Part shown: positions 42,672 through 52,905 of the stretch, in pieces | Layout of the letters: the number at the start of each line of letters is the position of its first letter | Numbering within the stretch: the stretch's first letter is position 1 | Source of the DNA: Lachnoclostridium sp. | GTDB lineage: Bacteria > Bacillota > Clostridia > Lachnospirales > Lachnospiraceae | Direction of reading: 5' to 3' | Assembly (NCBI GenBank): GCA_023664665.1 | Contig: JAMPEY010000009.1 | Coordinates: 39,565 to 103,564, forward strand | DNA length: 64,000 nt | Notes under the pieces: generated by a model | Told to the model about the DNA's origin: nothing | Databases searched by the model: none | The model's input: the letters and a program-made list of their open reading frames with translations, nothing else | Translations under genes and position numbers: made by a program

Positions 42672-44276
42672 TTAATCTACAATCTGCCATTCTATTTTTA
42701 AGATAAAAAACTGCCCTATCCGGTTGATTACTTCATAGCCGGCTCCGATAAACTCCAAATCGTCCTCATGCACCAGCCAGACAGCGGACGGGCGTGACGC
42801 CGACCAGTCAAACTGCCGCACATTAATATAAGAATACCTCTCATGGTAAGGCAAAAGCGCTCTGCCATTACTGATAACGCTTTCTCCCTGATAATACTTT
42901 GCATCAATACGGCAGGCATATTGTGTCAATATTTCCGCCATGGACAGATTATACTGCCAGCCCATATTACCTGATATATATATTTTGCCGATTGCCTCCC
43001 TGTCAGCCGTCTCCACCGCTTCCAAAAAATCTTTGTTATAATACTGTGCGGCTTTTTGAGGATAAACCGTAAAGTATGTCCCTAAAAACAATAACGCGCA
43101 TAAAATATATAATCCCCCCACTGCCGCCGGCGCTTTTTTGTTTTTGTCCGCAATCCTGCAGATTCCGTAAGCACAGAGAAAAAGAAGCGGATAGAAAATA
43201 ATATTGATGCGGTTGACATTCACTTCATAGGTAATGATTCCGACCCAGATTCCGGTGAGAAGAAATCCAAGGAGCGCCAGCTTTTCCGCTTTTTTTCTGA
43301 CAGCGGTCTCCCGAAACCAAGACCTGACCAGAACGAAGCCTCCCACTATCATAAGCGGGATGCTGATATGGTACATGGGTCCAAAAGCGGGAATGGCATT
43401 AAACCAATAATCCGGCAATTGAAGAAAACAGCATTTCACCATATGCCAGATATTTTTCCCAAGCTGGGAGAAAGAAAAATTTAAAAACAGGATATCATTT
43501 CCCCTTACGCTCTCGGGAAATCTGCTCATAGTGATAAAGCCTGTCTCAATACTGTCCCAATGAAACAGATTAATCGCCATCACCAGAATTTCCGGCAGCG
43601 CAACAAAACCGAAAATGCAGATACAAAGCAATATTTCCTTAAGGGAAAAAAGCTTTTTCCTCCACCCCCAGAACGCAAATACCACCAAAAACGGCGTCAC
43701 GGAGTATACGGCGATTCCATAACAATAAAAGGTCAGCCCAAAAAATACCATGGACAGATATAGATATTTTCTCTTCTCAAGACCTAAGAGCAGCAAATAA
43801 AATGCCAGCAGAAAAACATGGGGAAACAAATTGCAGTCAAGGGACCATCTGCTCTGCATAAAATGCCATGGGTTAACCGCTGCAAGCGCCATGACAATAA
43901 GCCCCAGCCGTTCGTCTTCCATTTTCTTTCCGACCAGATAGACAAGAACGATTCCTCCTATGGAGGAAAGCAGCATGGGCAGACGGATGACCCATGTATG
44001 AAAGCCAAAAATCTTTAAAAAAGGAATCATCAGATAAGACAAAAGGACGCTCATCTGGCTCACCTGCCATGCGGCAAAATGAACCGGAAAGCGCACTCCG
44101 AAGCGATCGGTTCCGTAAACAGCCAATGCCTGCGCATCCACCGCTCCCATCGCTTCATCCTGATTTACGCCCCCCGGCAGTTTCCCAAAATACAAAATCC
44201 GGATAAAGACCGCGACGGCCAGAATCATCCAAAACCAGATTTTTTTGTTAAAATTAACAGTATTTCTTATGTTCAT
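42672..44276 (-). CDS. GT-C fold membrane glycosyltransferase (family 39 / ArnT-like)
   Basis: 534 residues with about eleven transmembrane helices. The first extracytoplasmic loop contains GVNQDEAMGAVDAQAL, the acidic motif expected for polyprenyl-phosphate-sugar dependent transferases of the PMT/ArnT type. A soluble C-terminal region (about 415-534) follows. It would move a sugar from a lipid carrier to an exported acceptor; donor and acceptor are unknown. The start overlaps the symporter stop by one base (TAATG), so the two are coupled. Confidence 0.8.
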   Translation of the reverse strand: MNIRNTVNFNKKIWFWMILAVAVFIRILYFGKLPGGVNQDEAMGAVDAQALAVYGTDRFGVRFPVHFAAWQVSQMSVLLSYLMIPFLKIFGFHTWVIRLPMLLSSIGGIVLVYLVGKKMEDERLGLIVMALAAVNPWHFMQSRWSLDCNLFPHVFLLAFYLLLLGLEKRKYLYLSMVFFGLTFYCYGIAVYSVTPFLVVFAFWGWRKKLFSLKEILLCICIFGFVALPEILVMAINLFHWDSIETGFITMSRFPESVRGNDILFLNFSFSQLGKNIWHMVKCCFLQLPDYWFNAIPAFGPMYHISIPLMIVGGFVLVRSWFRETAVRKKAEKLALLGFLLTGIWVGIITYEVNVNRINIIFYPLLFLCAYGICRIADKNKKAPAAVGGLYILCALLFLGTYFTVYPQKAAQYYNKDFLEAVETADREAIGKIYISGNMGWQYNLSMAEILTQYACRIDAKYYQGESVISNGRALLPYHERYSYINVRQFDWSASRPSAVWLVHEDDLEFIGAGYEVINRIGQFFILKIEWQIVD

Positions 44277-45676
44277 TAATAATCTCCATTCTGTTTATAT
44301 CCCTTGATCTCCTCGCATGCCTCCTTTGACAAAAGCAGCACGCAGATAAGGTTCGGTACCGCCATCAACGCGTTACAGATATCCGAAAAATCCCACACTG
44401 CCTGCAGGGAACACACTGCCCCTACAAATGTCACCAACGCATAGAAAAAGCGATAATACATACAGTACCGGGTCCCTGCCAAAAATTCAAACGCTTTCTC
44501 CCCCTGATACGCCCAGCCCACTATGGTGGCAAAGGCAAAAAGTGCAATGCAGATGCTGACAAAGACTGCTCCGTACTCTCCGAAGGTAGTCTGAAACACC
44601 GCTATGATCAGCGCGGTTCCCGTGAGCAGTCCCCCTTCATTATCCACGATGCCAAGCATTCCCGACGCCGCAATGGCAAGACCTGTCACGACGCAGATAA
44701 CCATAGTATCCAAAAACACGCCTGTCATGCTGATATATCCCTGTCTGACATAGTCCTTTGTATCTGCCGCAGCCGCACTGATTCCCGCTGCTCCGAGACC
44801 CGCCTCATTGGAAAAAACGCCTCTGGACACACCCCACCGAAGAGCCTGCGCCCCGCTTACACAAATCTGTCCTCCTACACCCCCGCAAACCGCTCTCGGG
44901 GAAAACGCCATCCCTATCATCTGAAACATTCCATAAGGAAGATTGGGCAGATGGGTCAAAATAACCCAAAAGGTTCCCAACAGATAAAAAATCCCCATAA
45001 AGGGCACCATCACTTTGGTGACCTTTGAAATACTCCCGATACCTCCCAGCACTACCAGAATGGTTATAACGGTCACTACAAGCCCCGTCCCGTACACCGG
45101 CACATGAAAGGTAACCTTCATGGCGTCCGCAATGGAATTGGACTGTGTCATATTCCCCATTCCAAAGGAAGCCATAACTGCAAAAAAGGCAAAAATCCCT
45201 CCCAGAAACCGTCCCGCTTTTCTGTTGGGAAGCCCGTTTGCCATAGTGTACATGGGACCTCCCGTAAACTCGTTTTTTTCATTCCGGCTCCGGTATTTTA
45301 CCGCCAGCATACTCTCTACCAGCTTGGTTGCCATTCCTATCAGACCGGATAACATCATCCAGATCAAAGCCCCCGGTCCTCCTAACACCATGGCGGTGGC
45401 TACTCCTACAATATTCCCTGTGCCGATGGTAGCCGCCAGCTCCGTTGTCAGGGAGGAAAAAGAAGAAATGCCCTCCGGATGCTTCTCTTTGGTCTTCTTT
45501 CTGCTTTCTGCTCCTATAGCGCATAGCAGCGCGAATTTTAAATTTTTCAAGGGCAGAAAATCGAGACTTATCATGAGATAAACTCCCGTTCCCAGCAGCA
45601 AAGCCAACATTCCCGGTCCCCATACCAGATTATCCGCTTCCCTTAACCACTGACTGACTGTCCTCCATTTTTCCAT
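44276..45676 (-). CDS. Sodium:alanine/glycine symporter (AgcS/AlsT family)
   Basis: 466 residues, about eleven transmembrane helices. Family signatures are TTELAATIGTGNIVGVATAMVLGGPGALIWMML, GGPMYTMANGLPNR and RGVFSNEAGLGAAGISAAAADT. Imports alanine or glycine with sodium. An inverted repeat at 45692-45722 lies directly upstream, suggesting a local operator. Confidence 0.95.
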   Translation of the reverse strand: MEKWRTVSQWLREADNLVWGPGMLALLLGTGVYLMISLDFLPLKNLKFALLCAIGAESRKKTKEKHPEGISSFSSLTTELAATIGTGNIVGVATAMVLGGPGALIWMMLSGLIGMATKLVESMLAVKYRSRNEKNEFTGGPMYTMANGLPNRKAGRFLGGIFAFFAVMASFGMGNMTQSNSIADAMKVTFHVPVYGTGLVVTVITILVVLGGIGSISKVTKVMVPFMGIFYLLGTFWVILTHLPNLPYGMFQMIGMAFSPRAVCGGVGGQICVSGAQALRWGVSRGVFSNEAGLGAAGISAAAADTKDYVRQGYISMTGVFLDTMVICVVTGLAIAASGMLGIVDNEGGLLTGTALIIAVFQTTFGEYGAVFVSICIALFAFATIVGWAYQGEKAFEFLAGTRYCMYYRFFYALVTFVGAVCSLQAVWDFSDICNALMAVPNLICVLLLSKEACEEIKGYKQNGDY

Positions 45677-45691
45677 ACTTTTTGTTCCACC

Positions 45692-45722
45692 CTGTTTTAC
45701 TCACTACAATATAGTAAAACAG
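45692..45722. promoter_or_regulatory. Inverted repeat upstream of the alanine/glycine symporter
   Basis: CTGTTTTAC (45692-45700) and GTAAAACAG (45714-45722) form a perfect 9-bp dyad around CTAC/GTAG-like internal symmetry. No T-run follows, so an operator is likelier than a terminator. Confidence 0.5.
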
Positions 45723-45736
45723 TGGCTTATTTATTC

Positions 45737-46651
45737 CTAATTTGAGGGCTTCTCCAGAAATGCGTCTATGCCGTCTGCTATACCCGCCGCAATTTTCTGC
45801 TGATATTCCTCCGTTGCCATAAGAGCGTCCTCCGTTTCGTTCGTCATATATCCCATCTCCACAATGGTCACAGGCACCTGACACCAATTAATGCCGCTCA
45901 TGGTATCGGTTTCCCATACTCTCTGCTTTTTACAGCCGGTTGCTTCCACCAGGGCATCCAAAACATTCGTCGATAATTCTTTGCTGGAAGAATACAGCTC
46001 TTTATTGTAAGGATTGTCCGCCGTCTGACAGATTGTCATTGCGCCGTTTACGGAAGCGTTTTCCGAACCGTTTGCATGAATGCGGATAAAAGCGTCCGCC
46101 TCCGCGTTGTTGGCTACCTCGGCTCTCTCAGCGTTGCTCATATTGACATCACTATCTTCCCTTACCATGAGAACCTCATATCCCCTGTCCGTAAGCTCAT
46201 CCCTGAGCTTGCAGGCAACCATTAAAGTCAATTCATATTCTTTCAGTCCGCTGACCACACCCGAAGTCCCGCCCGCTACTTTTGCTTTCATCTCCTGCGC
46301 CCCGGGACCGATAGGTTCCTTCTCGTTGTTGCCCTTTGCCTGATGCCCGGCATCAATCACAATCAGGAATTTATCTGTTTCCTCCTGCGGTTTTACATCC
46401 GTTTCTGTCTTAAGGCTGTCTTCCTGTGATTCTTCTGTTTCTAAGTTCGGTTCTTGTTTCCCTGCGATTTCTGTATTTTCCATGGTTTCTGAGGTTTTTG
46501 TCTCCTCCGGCTCTGATTGGGGAATAGCTTCTATGATAAATTCCGCAGGGGACTCGCCACCGCTGTTATTCCCACAGGCACCGCAAACCGTCAAAATCCC
46601 TATTACAAATATGATACAGATAATGTACTTTTTGATACCGTCACAAATCAT
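45737..46651 (-). CDS. N-acetylmuramoyl-L-alanine amidase, membrane- or lipid-anchored
   Basis: 304 residues from the ATG at 46651 with AAGGAG seven bases upstream; a longer in-frame start would overlap the upstream permease gene. An N-terminal hydrophobic segment ends at CGAC (Cys26), a possible lipobox, followed by an acidic Glu/Thr-rich linker (about 30-92). The zinc amidase_3 domain has DAGHQAKGN (His103), LKEYELTL (a Glu ligand), RIHANGSEN (His192) and VEMGYMTN (catalytic Glu265). Cuts the bond between MurNAc and L-Ala. Sixteen bases after the ABC exporter genes, probably co-transcribed. Confidence 0.9.
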   Translation of the reverse strand: MICDGIKKYIICIIFVIGILTVCGACGNNSGGESPAEFIIEAIPQSEPEETKTSETMENTEIAGKQEPNLETEESQEDSLKTETDVKPQEETDKFLIVIDAGHQAKGNNEKEPIGPGAQEMKAKVAGGTSGVVSGLKEYELTLMVACKLRDELTDRGYEVLMVREDSDVNMSNAERAEVANNAEADAFIRIHANGSENASVNGAMTICQTADNPYNKELYSSSKELSTNVLDALVEATGCKKQRVWETDTMSGINWCQVPVTIVEMGYMTNETEDALMATEEYQQKIAAGIADGIDAFLEKPSN

Positions 46652-46667
46652 AAAACATCTCCTTAAA

Positions 46668-47795
46668 TTATTCTCTCGTCTGCCACCAATGCAGCAAAAT
46701 ACACAAAACAGTCGCCGCCGCCGCATAAATTACCATAGCTTTCAGATAATACGGATTGTGAATGGAATTCAGATAATAATACAACGGAAACAGATATCTA
46801 AGCGCTTTCCAACTGTTAATTCCGATAAATACCGGACACATCACCAGCATTCCCAACAGCGCAACGGGAATACAGCTCCCCAACAAAGCCGGAGTACGAC
46901 ATATCAGCCGGAGCAGATTACTAAAAGCCACTGTGCAGCAGGCAAAAAGCACCGCACTGAAAATTTCTCTGTGCCAGACAGTGAACACGCCCGCAAGCCC
47001 ACATCCCAGGAGCAGAATCACCACCGCATCCGACAAAAGTACCCCATGGGAATAAAATGCCATCCACAGCCTGTTTCTTGCGGATATTTTTGAAAAAGTC
47101 CCCCTCTGCTCATCCTGCATATAATAAAGGGATGCCGTAAACCCACACAATGCCAGCCAGACTCCCAGAATCCCCCTCACCGGCGCAAGAAGATAGTCAA
47201 TCCCCTCGTCCGCCTGTCCGTCAGGATATTCCATTTGAAAGAAACTTCCTTTTATCAGATTTTGATGATATACCTCCAAAAGCTGTGTATCATCCGCCTG
47301 CGTTTCGCTGATATTTAAATCGCTGCGCACAAAATTTTCGTAAACGGCATAGGAAAAAGCCGGATATAAAGTATTGCAGAGAACTTCCCTGGTTAACATA
47401 AGCGATGCATTGTCTTCCCGCTCCACCACCGTTACCACCGGCTTGATATGTCCGGCAAATGCCGCCTTTTGCAGTTCTTCTTCAAGGTTTTCCGGAAAGA
47501 GCCATGCTGCGTCCGCTTCATAATTTGCCACCATTTCCCGTGCTTCGGAGGGCGTCCCGCAGATGCTGTAGCGGAACACACTATCCTTTTTCATCAGCTT
47601 CCCTAAAATTTCCGCCGATAATTCTTCCTCCGGGTTCTGCATACACAGAACAATTTTTACAATCCCGCTCTCCCCTTTTGCGGCTATACGGATTCCCGCC
47701 ACCAAAACCGGCACCATGAAAAGAATCATAATAAAACTGAGTTTTTTAAATAAACGCTTATTTAACAGAAAATATCTCGTCGCTATCCGGCCCAC
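46668..47795 (-). CDS. ABC-2 type transporter permease (second subunit)
   Basis: 375 residues from a GTG at 47795 with GAGGAG eight bases upstream. One transmembrane helix near the N-terminus (about 18-38), an extracytoplasmic domain of about 160 residues, then five or six helices in the C-terminal half (from about 208). This is the YhgE/ABC-2 layout of drug, peptide or polymer exporters. Pairs with the permease at 47824-49068 and the ATPase at 49069-49758. Substrate unknown. Confidence 0.82.
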   Translation of the reverse strand: MGRIATRYFLLNKRLFKKLSFIMILFMVPVLVAGIRIAAKGESGIVKIVLCMQNPEEELSAEILGKLMKKDSVFRYSICGTPSEAREMVANYEADAAWLFPENLEEELQKAAFAGHIKPVVTVVEREDNASLMLTREVLCNTLYPAFSYAVYENFVRSDLNISETQADDTQLLEVYHQNLIKGSFFQMEYPDGQADEGIDYLLAPVRGILGVWLALCGFTASLYYMQDEQRGTFSKISARNRLWMAFYSHGVLLSDAVVILLLGCGLAGVFTVWHREIFSAVLFACCTVAFSNLLRLICRTPALLGSCIPVALLGMLVMCPVFIGINSWKALRYLFPLYYYLNSIHNPYYLKAMVIYAAAATVLCILLHWWQTRE

Positions 47796-47823
47796 TTTTT
47801 GTTCTCCTCATTTTTGCATTTCC

Positions 47824-49068
47824 CTAACCGTTCTGTATCCTACATTTTCTGACACATATGGATAACCCCAGAAACAGCAACAAGTAGAAACATATGCCCA
47901 GACATCCCGTAAGTGAAAGATTTCCCAAAAAACATTCATTCACATAATGCAGGGCGGCTCCGGTAGGCAGCAGTTCCCCGATTCTCTGCACCATATCCGG
48001 GAAAAAGGCTGCCGGATAAAAACATCCTGAGACATAACCCATGCTGATACAGCATACAAACTGCGTCAGGATACTGCCGACAATTCCCGACATCATCTCA
48101 TACAGCAAAAACTGCATGGCGGCAATCATGGCTGCCACCGGCACAAATCTGAAAAAAAATTCCGGCAGAGCCTCCGCTTTCATATCCTTCCACTCAGGCA
48201 GTTCCAGAAAACCTCTTTCCAAAATAATCATAAGAAGCAGAAAAATGCCTGCCATATAAATAACTGTCAGGCACAGATAGGACAGATATTCTCCCAGCAC
48301 CTGAAAAAACGCTCCCACACCTTTTGCAGACATTATTTTGTGAAGTTCCCTGCTTCTGTTGATAAAGAAAGAGCTGTTATTGATTCCTGCCAACAAAAGA
48401 AAAATAATCAATATGCTGCAAAAATAATACCCCTGTGTGGACAGACCGTCTGCCATGCCCAATACTTCCACTTCACACAGTTTTGTACGGTTCAATACAA
48501 ACTCCACCAGACGAAAGCATAACTTCTGCGTGGCATCTTCCCATTCACTGTCCCTGTCCTGCATCTGTAGGATTCTCTGCATCCCAAAAACAGCACTTTG
48601 GCTTCTGGTCACCAAGGTAGACGCCACATCCACCAGTTCCATGGCAAGCGTTCCCGCAATGCCTTTCTGTCCGCCCCCTGCCACATAAGTAATATAAACA
48701 TCATTGGCCCCGCTGTCCAAGGCTCCGAGAAGTCCGTCCGGCAGACGCAGATAAGCGCTGAGTTCTCCCCTGCGCAGTCCCTTTGCCGCTTCTTTTTCCG
48801 TCATATCCCGCAATTCAAGCATAAACCGAGAATCATCCAGAGATTGTATCAAAGTATAAAACTGTAATCCCAGATAGGAATCTCCGAACTCTCCTACAAC
48901 TCCAATCTGAAATTTTTTACTGTTTTCCGATAAAACCCCGTCTGTCAAAAGTTTGGCAACAAGAATTCCCATGCACGCGCACGCCAGAAGATTCACGGCA
49001 AGCAGCACAGGTAATACTTTACACATCCTTTTTAATTGCATTTGAAAATAAGAAAAATTTCTTCCCAT
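47824..49068 (-). CDS. ABC-2 type transporter permease (first subunit)
   Basis: 414 residues: an N-terminal helix (about 18-40), an extracytoplasmic domain (about 45-210) and six C-terminal helices (from about 215). The C-terminal region has the typical ABC-2 feature GSILTQFVCCISMGYVSGCFYPAAFFPDMVQRIGELLPTG. Starts immediately after the ATPase stop codon. Same topology as the next permease, so the transporter is probably a heterodimer. Confidence 0.85.
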   Translation of the reverse strand: MGRNFSYFQMQLKRMCKVLPVLLAVNLLACACMGILVAKLLTDGVLSENSKKFQIGVVGEFGDSYLGLQFYTLIQSLDDSRFMLELRDMTEKEAAKGLRRGELSAYLRLPDGLLGALDSGANDVYITYVAGGGQKGIAGTLAMELVDVASTLVTRSQSAVFGMQRILQMQDRDSEWEDATQKLCFRLVEFVLNRTKLCEVEVLGMADGLSTQGYYFCSILIIFLLLAGINNSSFFINRSRELHKIMSAKGVGAFFQVLGEYLSYLCLTVIYMAGIFLLLMIILERGFLELPEWKDMKAEALPEFFFRFVPVAAMIAAMQFLLYEMMSGIVGSILTQFVCCISMGYVSGCFYPAAFFPDMVQRIGELLPTGAALHYVNECFLGNLSLTGCLGICFYLLLFLGLSICVRKCRIQNG

Positions 49069-49758
49069 TTATAATTTCCCTGCTAAATGATGGATATTTC
49101 CGTCATATTCATAAGAAACCAGAGAGCCCTGCTTTAAAATATAGCATTGGTCACACAATTCAAGCTCTCTGATATCGTGAGTCGCCAACAGGAGAATGCC
49201 GCCCTCCGCCTTGTACCTTTCAAAATAATTATAAATGCGCTCTTTACAGATAAGATCCAACGCTGCGGAAGGTTCGTCCAGCAGCAGAATTTCAGGTTGT
49301 CCCGCCACTGCGCAGCCGATGGACAGGCGTTTTTTCATACCCCCGGACATTTTATGTACCGGAGTTTTTAAAAAGTGATCGATGCCCAGCATGGCAAGCA
49401 CCCCATCCGAAAGCTCCCTGTTTAATTTGTCCTTGTCATACCACATTCTAAGATTGTCCCATGCCGTCAGCTCCTCTATCAGCGGATCCTTCTGAGGCAC
49501 ATATCCCAATACCTTAGCTCGCAGTCCGCCGTTTTTGAACAAATCCTCTTCCCCATAAAAAAACTTTCCGGCATCCGCCTTCTGTACTCCGGCTAAGATT
49601 GAGAGCAATGTGGATTTGCCGCAGCCGTTTTCCCCAAGAATACAGGTACAGCTTCCTTCTGCGGCTGTCAGGGAAATATCTTCCAACACTCTTTTTCGCC
49701 TATATCTTTTTTGTATCCCCGACAACTCGATTTTCATATCAGTAACCATGCCCTTCAC
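49069..49758 (-). CDS. ABC transporter ATPase of the ABC-2 exporter
   Basis: 229 residues as given. Walker A GENGCGKST, Q-loop GYVPQKDPL, signature MSGGMKKRLSIGCA, Walker B ILLLDEPSAALD, and H-loop THD. The MKKRL signature and the ABC-2 permeases place it with exporters. The start is unclear: GTG at 49758, ATG at 49746, or ATG at 49737 (MKIELSGIQKRY), the last giving the most family-like N-terminus; none has a good ribosome binding site. Confidence 0.93.
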   Translation of the reverse strand: MKGMVTDMKIELSGIQKRYRRKRVLEDISLTAAEGSCTCILGENGCGKSTLLSILAGVQKADAGKFFYGEEDLFKNGGLRAKVLGYVPQKDPLIEELTAWDNLRMWYDKDKLNRELSDGVLAMLGIDHFLKTPVHKMSGGMKKRLSIGCAVAGQPEILLLDEPSAALDLICKERIYNYFERYKAEGGILLLATHDIRELELCDQCYILKQGSLVSYEYDGNIHHLAGKL

Positions 49759-49775
49759 AAAATCTAAAGCTTTCT

Positions 49776-50810
49776 TTAAATATACCTCTGTTCTATTTCC
49801 ATATCGTTTTCTTTTACTCTGACAGCCGCCATGCAGCCTACTGTCAAAGGCATCATAGGGGGCAGATGTCCTAAATCCACATCCATAATTACAGGCACAT
49901 TCTTCCGTCCCGCCACCTCCAACACCGCCCGATAAGCGTCAAGTCCCATCATCTCCTGCCCGAAGCAAAGAGGTCTGCCAATCAAAAAGCCCTTTACATA
50001 ACGAAACCATCCCGCCTCTTCCATCTGCCACATAGCCCGCCTTATGGCAAAGACATTTAAATCACAGGCTTCCAGAAACCAGATGATGCCGTCCTCTTTA
50101 TATTTTTCCAGAAATTCTTCCGTTTTGTCAAAGCGGGTTCCCAGAAGATTCACCAGACAGTCCATACAGCCGCCCAAAAGCCTTCCCTGAAAGGCAGTGT
50201 TTTTTATGGGGGTATTTCCAAGATAACTTTTTAATATTCTGTTTTCCGTCACATGATAGGGTGCCAAAGGATTTTCCTCATTTTTTAAAGATTCCTTTTC
50301 CCACTTATCATATCCCCTGACGGTATGCTTTTTCCCCGTAAGCAGCTCAAAAGCATCCTGTATCGCCTCATGCCAAGGCTCCATGCCGAAAGCCGCCGCA
50401 CAGGGTCCATAAATAGAAGCGGTATCGCAAAGCGTTGCCAAAAGATATGTCATATTGGTATTATCCGAATAACCCATATACCATTTGGGCTTGGCGTTCT
50501 TTATTACCTCAAAATCCATATGGCTTAAGACTTCACACATAAGCTCTCCGCCGCCGCAGGAAATCAGGCAGTCATTTCTTTCGCTGACATAATATGACAT
50601 CAGCTCTGCCGCACATTTTTCCGGGGTGTTGCTGATGCCGATTCCCTCCCCTGCATAACAGTTGGGTCCTATATCCAATTGATAGCCCATTTCCATGAAT
50701 TTCTTTTTGGCGTTTTCAAAACCGCTTAAATAAGGCTCTATCTGACATCCGAAGGAGGGAGCCACAAAGCCGATGGTTCCTCCTTTTCCCAAACTTTTGG
50801 GATATTTCAT
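49776..50810 (-). CDS. S66-family LD-carboxypeptidase / MccF-like serine peptidase
   Basis: 344 residues from the ATG at 50810 (GGAGG ten bases upstream; a TTG two codons earlier is possible). Serine peptidase family S66 with the Ser115-Glu247-His315 triad visible in MGYSDNT, FLEACD and VDLGHLPPMMP. The family comprises muropeptide LD-carboxypeptidases and microcin C self-immunity enzymes (MccF). The length and the GYSDNT motif do not distinguish the two. Lying between lysA and an exporter plus amidase, either wall recycling or antibiotic self-protection could be its job. Confidence 0.85.
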   Translation of the reverse strand: MKYPKSLGKGGTIGFVAPSFGCQIEPYLSGFENAKKKFMEMGYQLDIGPNCYAGEGIGISNTPEKCAAELMSYYVSERNDCLISCGGGELMCEVLSHMDFEVIKNAKPKWYMGYSDNTNMTYLLATLCDTASIYGPCAAAFGMEPWHEAIQDAFELLTGKKHTVRGYDKWEKESLKNEENPLAPYHVTENRILKSYLGNTPIKNTAFQGRLLGGCMDCLVNLLGTRFDKTEEFLEKYKEDGIIWFLEACDLNVFAIRRAMWQMEEAGWFRYVKGFLIGRPLCFGQEMMGLDAYRAVLEVAGRKNVPVIMDVDLGHLPPMMPLTVGCMAAVRVKENDMEIEQRYI

Positions 50811-50830
50811 AAGCAAAAAACCTCCCTATT

Positions 50831-52108
50831 TTATGCTTCAAAGTCAAATTTATCATAAATATCAAGCCCGTCAAAGGTTGCAAAATAATCCTTCGGGGTC
50901 TCTGCCCGGCGAATCAACTCCACTTTGCCGTCTTCCTTCAATAAAAGCTCCGCGGATTTTAATTTACCGTTATAATTATATCCCATGGCAAACCCGTGGG
51001 CGCCCGTATCATGGATGGCAATATAATCGCCGTTTTCTATCCGGGGAAGCATCCTGTCAACCGCAAATTTATCATTATTCTCACACAGGGAACCTGTCAC
51101 ATCATACATATGGTCGCAGGGCGCATCCTCCTTGCCCAGCACAGTGATATGATGATATGCCCCATACATGGCAGGGCGCATTAAATTCACGGCGCAGGCA
51201 TCCACGCCGATATACTCCTTGTGGGTATGCTTCTCATGAATGACCCGAGTTACCAGATGTCCGTAAGGCGCCATCATGAAACGCCCAAGCTCTGTGTAAA
51301 TTGCCACATCCCCCATGCCTGCAGGCACCAAAACTTCCTCATAAACCTTTCTCACGCCCTCGCCGATTGCCCTGATATCATTGGGTTCCTGATCCGGATG
51401 ATAAGGAACGCCGACACCGCCGGAAAGATTGATAAAGGTAATATGGGCGCCCGTCTCCTCTTTCAATTTGACAGCCACCTCAAACAAAGTCTTTGCCAAT
51501 GTGGGATAATACTCATTGGTCACGGTATTGCTTGCCAAAAACGCATGGATTCCGAAATTCTCCACGCCTTTTGCTTTCAGTATCTTAAATCCCTCAAAAA
51601 GCTGCTCCGTGGTAAAACCGTACTTTGCATCCCCGGGATTGTCCATAATGCTGTTACTGATGGAGAAAAATCCGCCCGGATTGTAACGGCAGCTTAAGGT
51701 TTGGGGCAGATATCCTATGGTTTTTTCCAAAAAATCAATATGGGTAAAATCATCCAGATTGATAGTAGCCCCGATTTTCGCCGCATAAGCGAACTCGTTT
51801 GCAGGGGTGTCATTAGAAGAAAACATAATATCCTCCCCCTTTAACCCCATGGCTTTACTTAACATCAGCTCCGTCAGGGACGAGCAGTCACAGCCGCAGC
51901 CGTAATCCCTTAAAATATTGATAAGGTAAGGATTGGGGGTCGCCTTTACCGCAAAAAATTCCTTATAGCCTTTATTCCATGAAAATGCTTCTTTTAATGC
52001 CTTTGCATTCTCACGGATGCCCTTCTCGTCATAAATATGAAAAGGAGTTGGGTATTTCTTCACAATCTCCTCAATCATCTCTTTTGTCACAAATGCTTTT
52101 TTCTCCAT
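50831..52108 (-). CDS. lysA: Diaminopimelate decarboxylase
   Basis: 425 residues. Fold-type III PLP decarboxylase that makes lysine from meso-diaminopimelate. The PLP lysine is Lys55 in FAVKATPNP; other blocks are GCGCDCSSLTELMLSKAMG, HAFLASNTVTNEYYPTLA, FINLSGGVGVPYHP, TELGRFMMAPYG, and the substrate-binding Cys-Glu in GSLCENNDKFA. The sequence belongs to a divergent LysA branch. A polyamine-type (carboxynorspermidine) decarboxylase is the other possibility, but the GSLCEN motif fits LysA better. Confidence 0.85.
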   Translation of the reverse strand: MEKKAFVTKEMIEEIVKKYPTPFHIYDEKGIRENAKALKEAFSWNKGYKEFFAVKATPNPYLINILRDYGCGCDCSSLTELMLSKAMGLKGEDIMFSSNDTPANEFAYAAKIGATINLDDFTHIDFLEKTIGYLPQTLSCRYNPGGFFSISNSIMDNPGDAKYGFTTEQLFEGFKILKAKGVENFGIHAFLASNTVTNEYYPTLAKTLFEVAVKLKEETGAHITFINLSGGVGVPYHPDQEPNDIRAIGEGVRKVYEEVLVPAGMGDVAIYTELGRFMMAPYGHLVTRVIHEKHTHKEYIGVDACAVNLMRPAMYGAYHHITVLGKEDAPCDHMYDVTGSLCENNDKFAVDRMLPRIENGDYIAIHDTGAHGFAMGYNYNGKLKSAELLLKEDGKVELIRRAETPKDYFATFDGLDIYDKFDFEA

Positions 52109-52143
52109 CTGAATACCAGACTCCTTCCTTTGTTATCATAAAA

Positions 52144-52818
52144 TCATACATCCTCAATCTGCCAGTCAATAGGTGTTTCCCCATGCTCCTCCAAAAATTG
52201 GTTGGTCTTGCCAAAAGGCCTGCTTCCAAAAAATCCCCGGTAAGCGGACAGCGGGCTTGGATGGGGCGCCTCTAAAATCAAATGGTTCGGATTGTTTAAC
52301 ATCTTCTTTTTCATCTGTGCAGGCTTCCCCCATAAAAGAAATACGATAGGTCTGTCCTGCTCATTTAACGCCCTGATAGCCGCATCGGTAAACTCTTCCC
52401 AGCCCTTTCCCTGATGGGAATTTGCCATATGCGCCCGTACCGTAAGCACCGTATTTAACATGAGAACACCTTGCTCCGCCCATTTCACCAGATAGCCGTT
52501 ATTGGGAATCTCACAGCCCAAATCATCATGAAGCTCCTGATAAATATTCACTAGCGACGGGGGTATCTCCACATCCGGCTTCACGGAAAAACAAAGCCCA
52601 TGGGCCTGTCCCACATTGTGATAGGGGTCCTGTCCAATGATAACCACCTTTACCTTGCTTAAAGGGGTCAGATGAAAGGCATTAAAGATATCATCTGCCG
52701 GAGGAAACACCTGCGAGGTATTATATTCCGATAAAACGAATTTGTATAAGTCCTTATAATAAGGCTTACGGAACTCTTCCTCCAGAACGGTAAGCCAGTC
52801 ATTATCTATCATTGCCAT
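52144..52818 (-). CDS. ung: Uracil-DNA glycosylase
   Basis: 224 residues from the ATG at 52818 (AAGGAG upstream; an earlier in-frame ATG lacks a site). Family 1 UDG: the water-activating Asp in GQDPYHNVGQAHG and the His of HPSPLSAYRGFFGSRPF are both present. Removes uracil from DNA arising by cytosine deamination or dUTP incorporation. No obvious operon partner. Confidence 0.97.
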   Translation of the reverse strand: MAMIDNDWLTVLEEEFRKPYYKDLYKFVLSEYNTSQVFPPADDIFNAFHLTPLSKVKVVIIGQDPYHNVGQAHGLCFSVKPDVEIPPSLVNIYQELHDDLGCEIPNNGYLVKWAEQGVLMLNTVLTVRAHMANSHQGKGWEEFTDAAIRALNEQDRPIVFLLWGKPAQMKKKMLNNPNHLILEAPHPSPLSAYRGFFGSRPFGKTNQFLEEHGETPIDWQIEDV

Positions 52819-52905
52819 ATCCGATTTCTCCTTTGTATAAAAGCATGCAAATATACACTGCATATCGGTATATTCTGCCCTCGTTAAGCTTTTGCTCCGG
52901 GCTTG

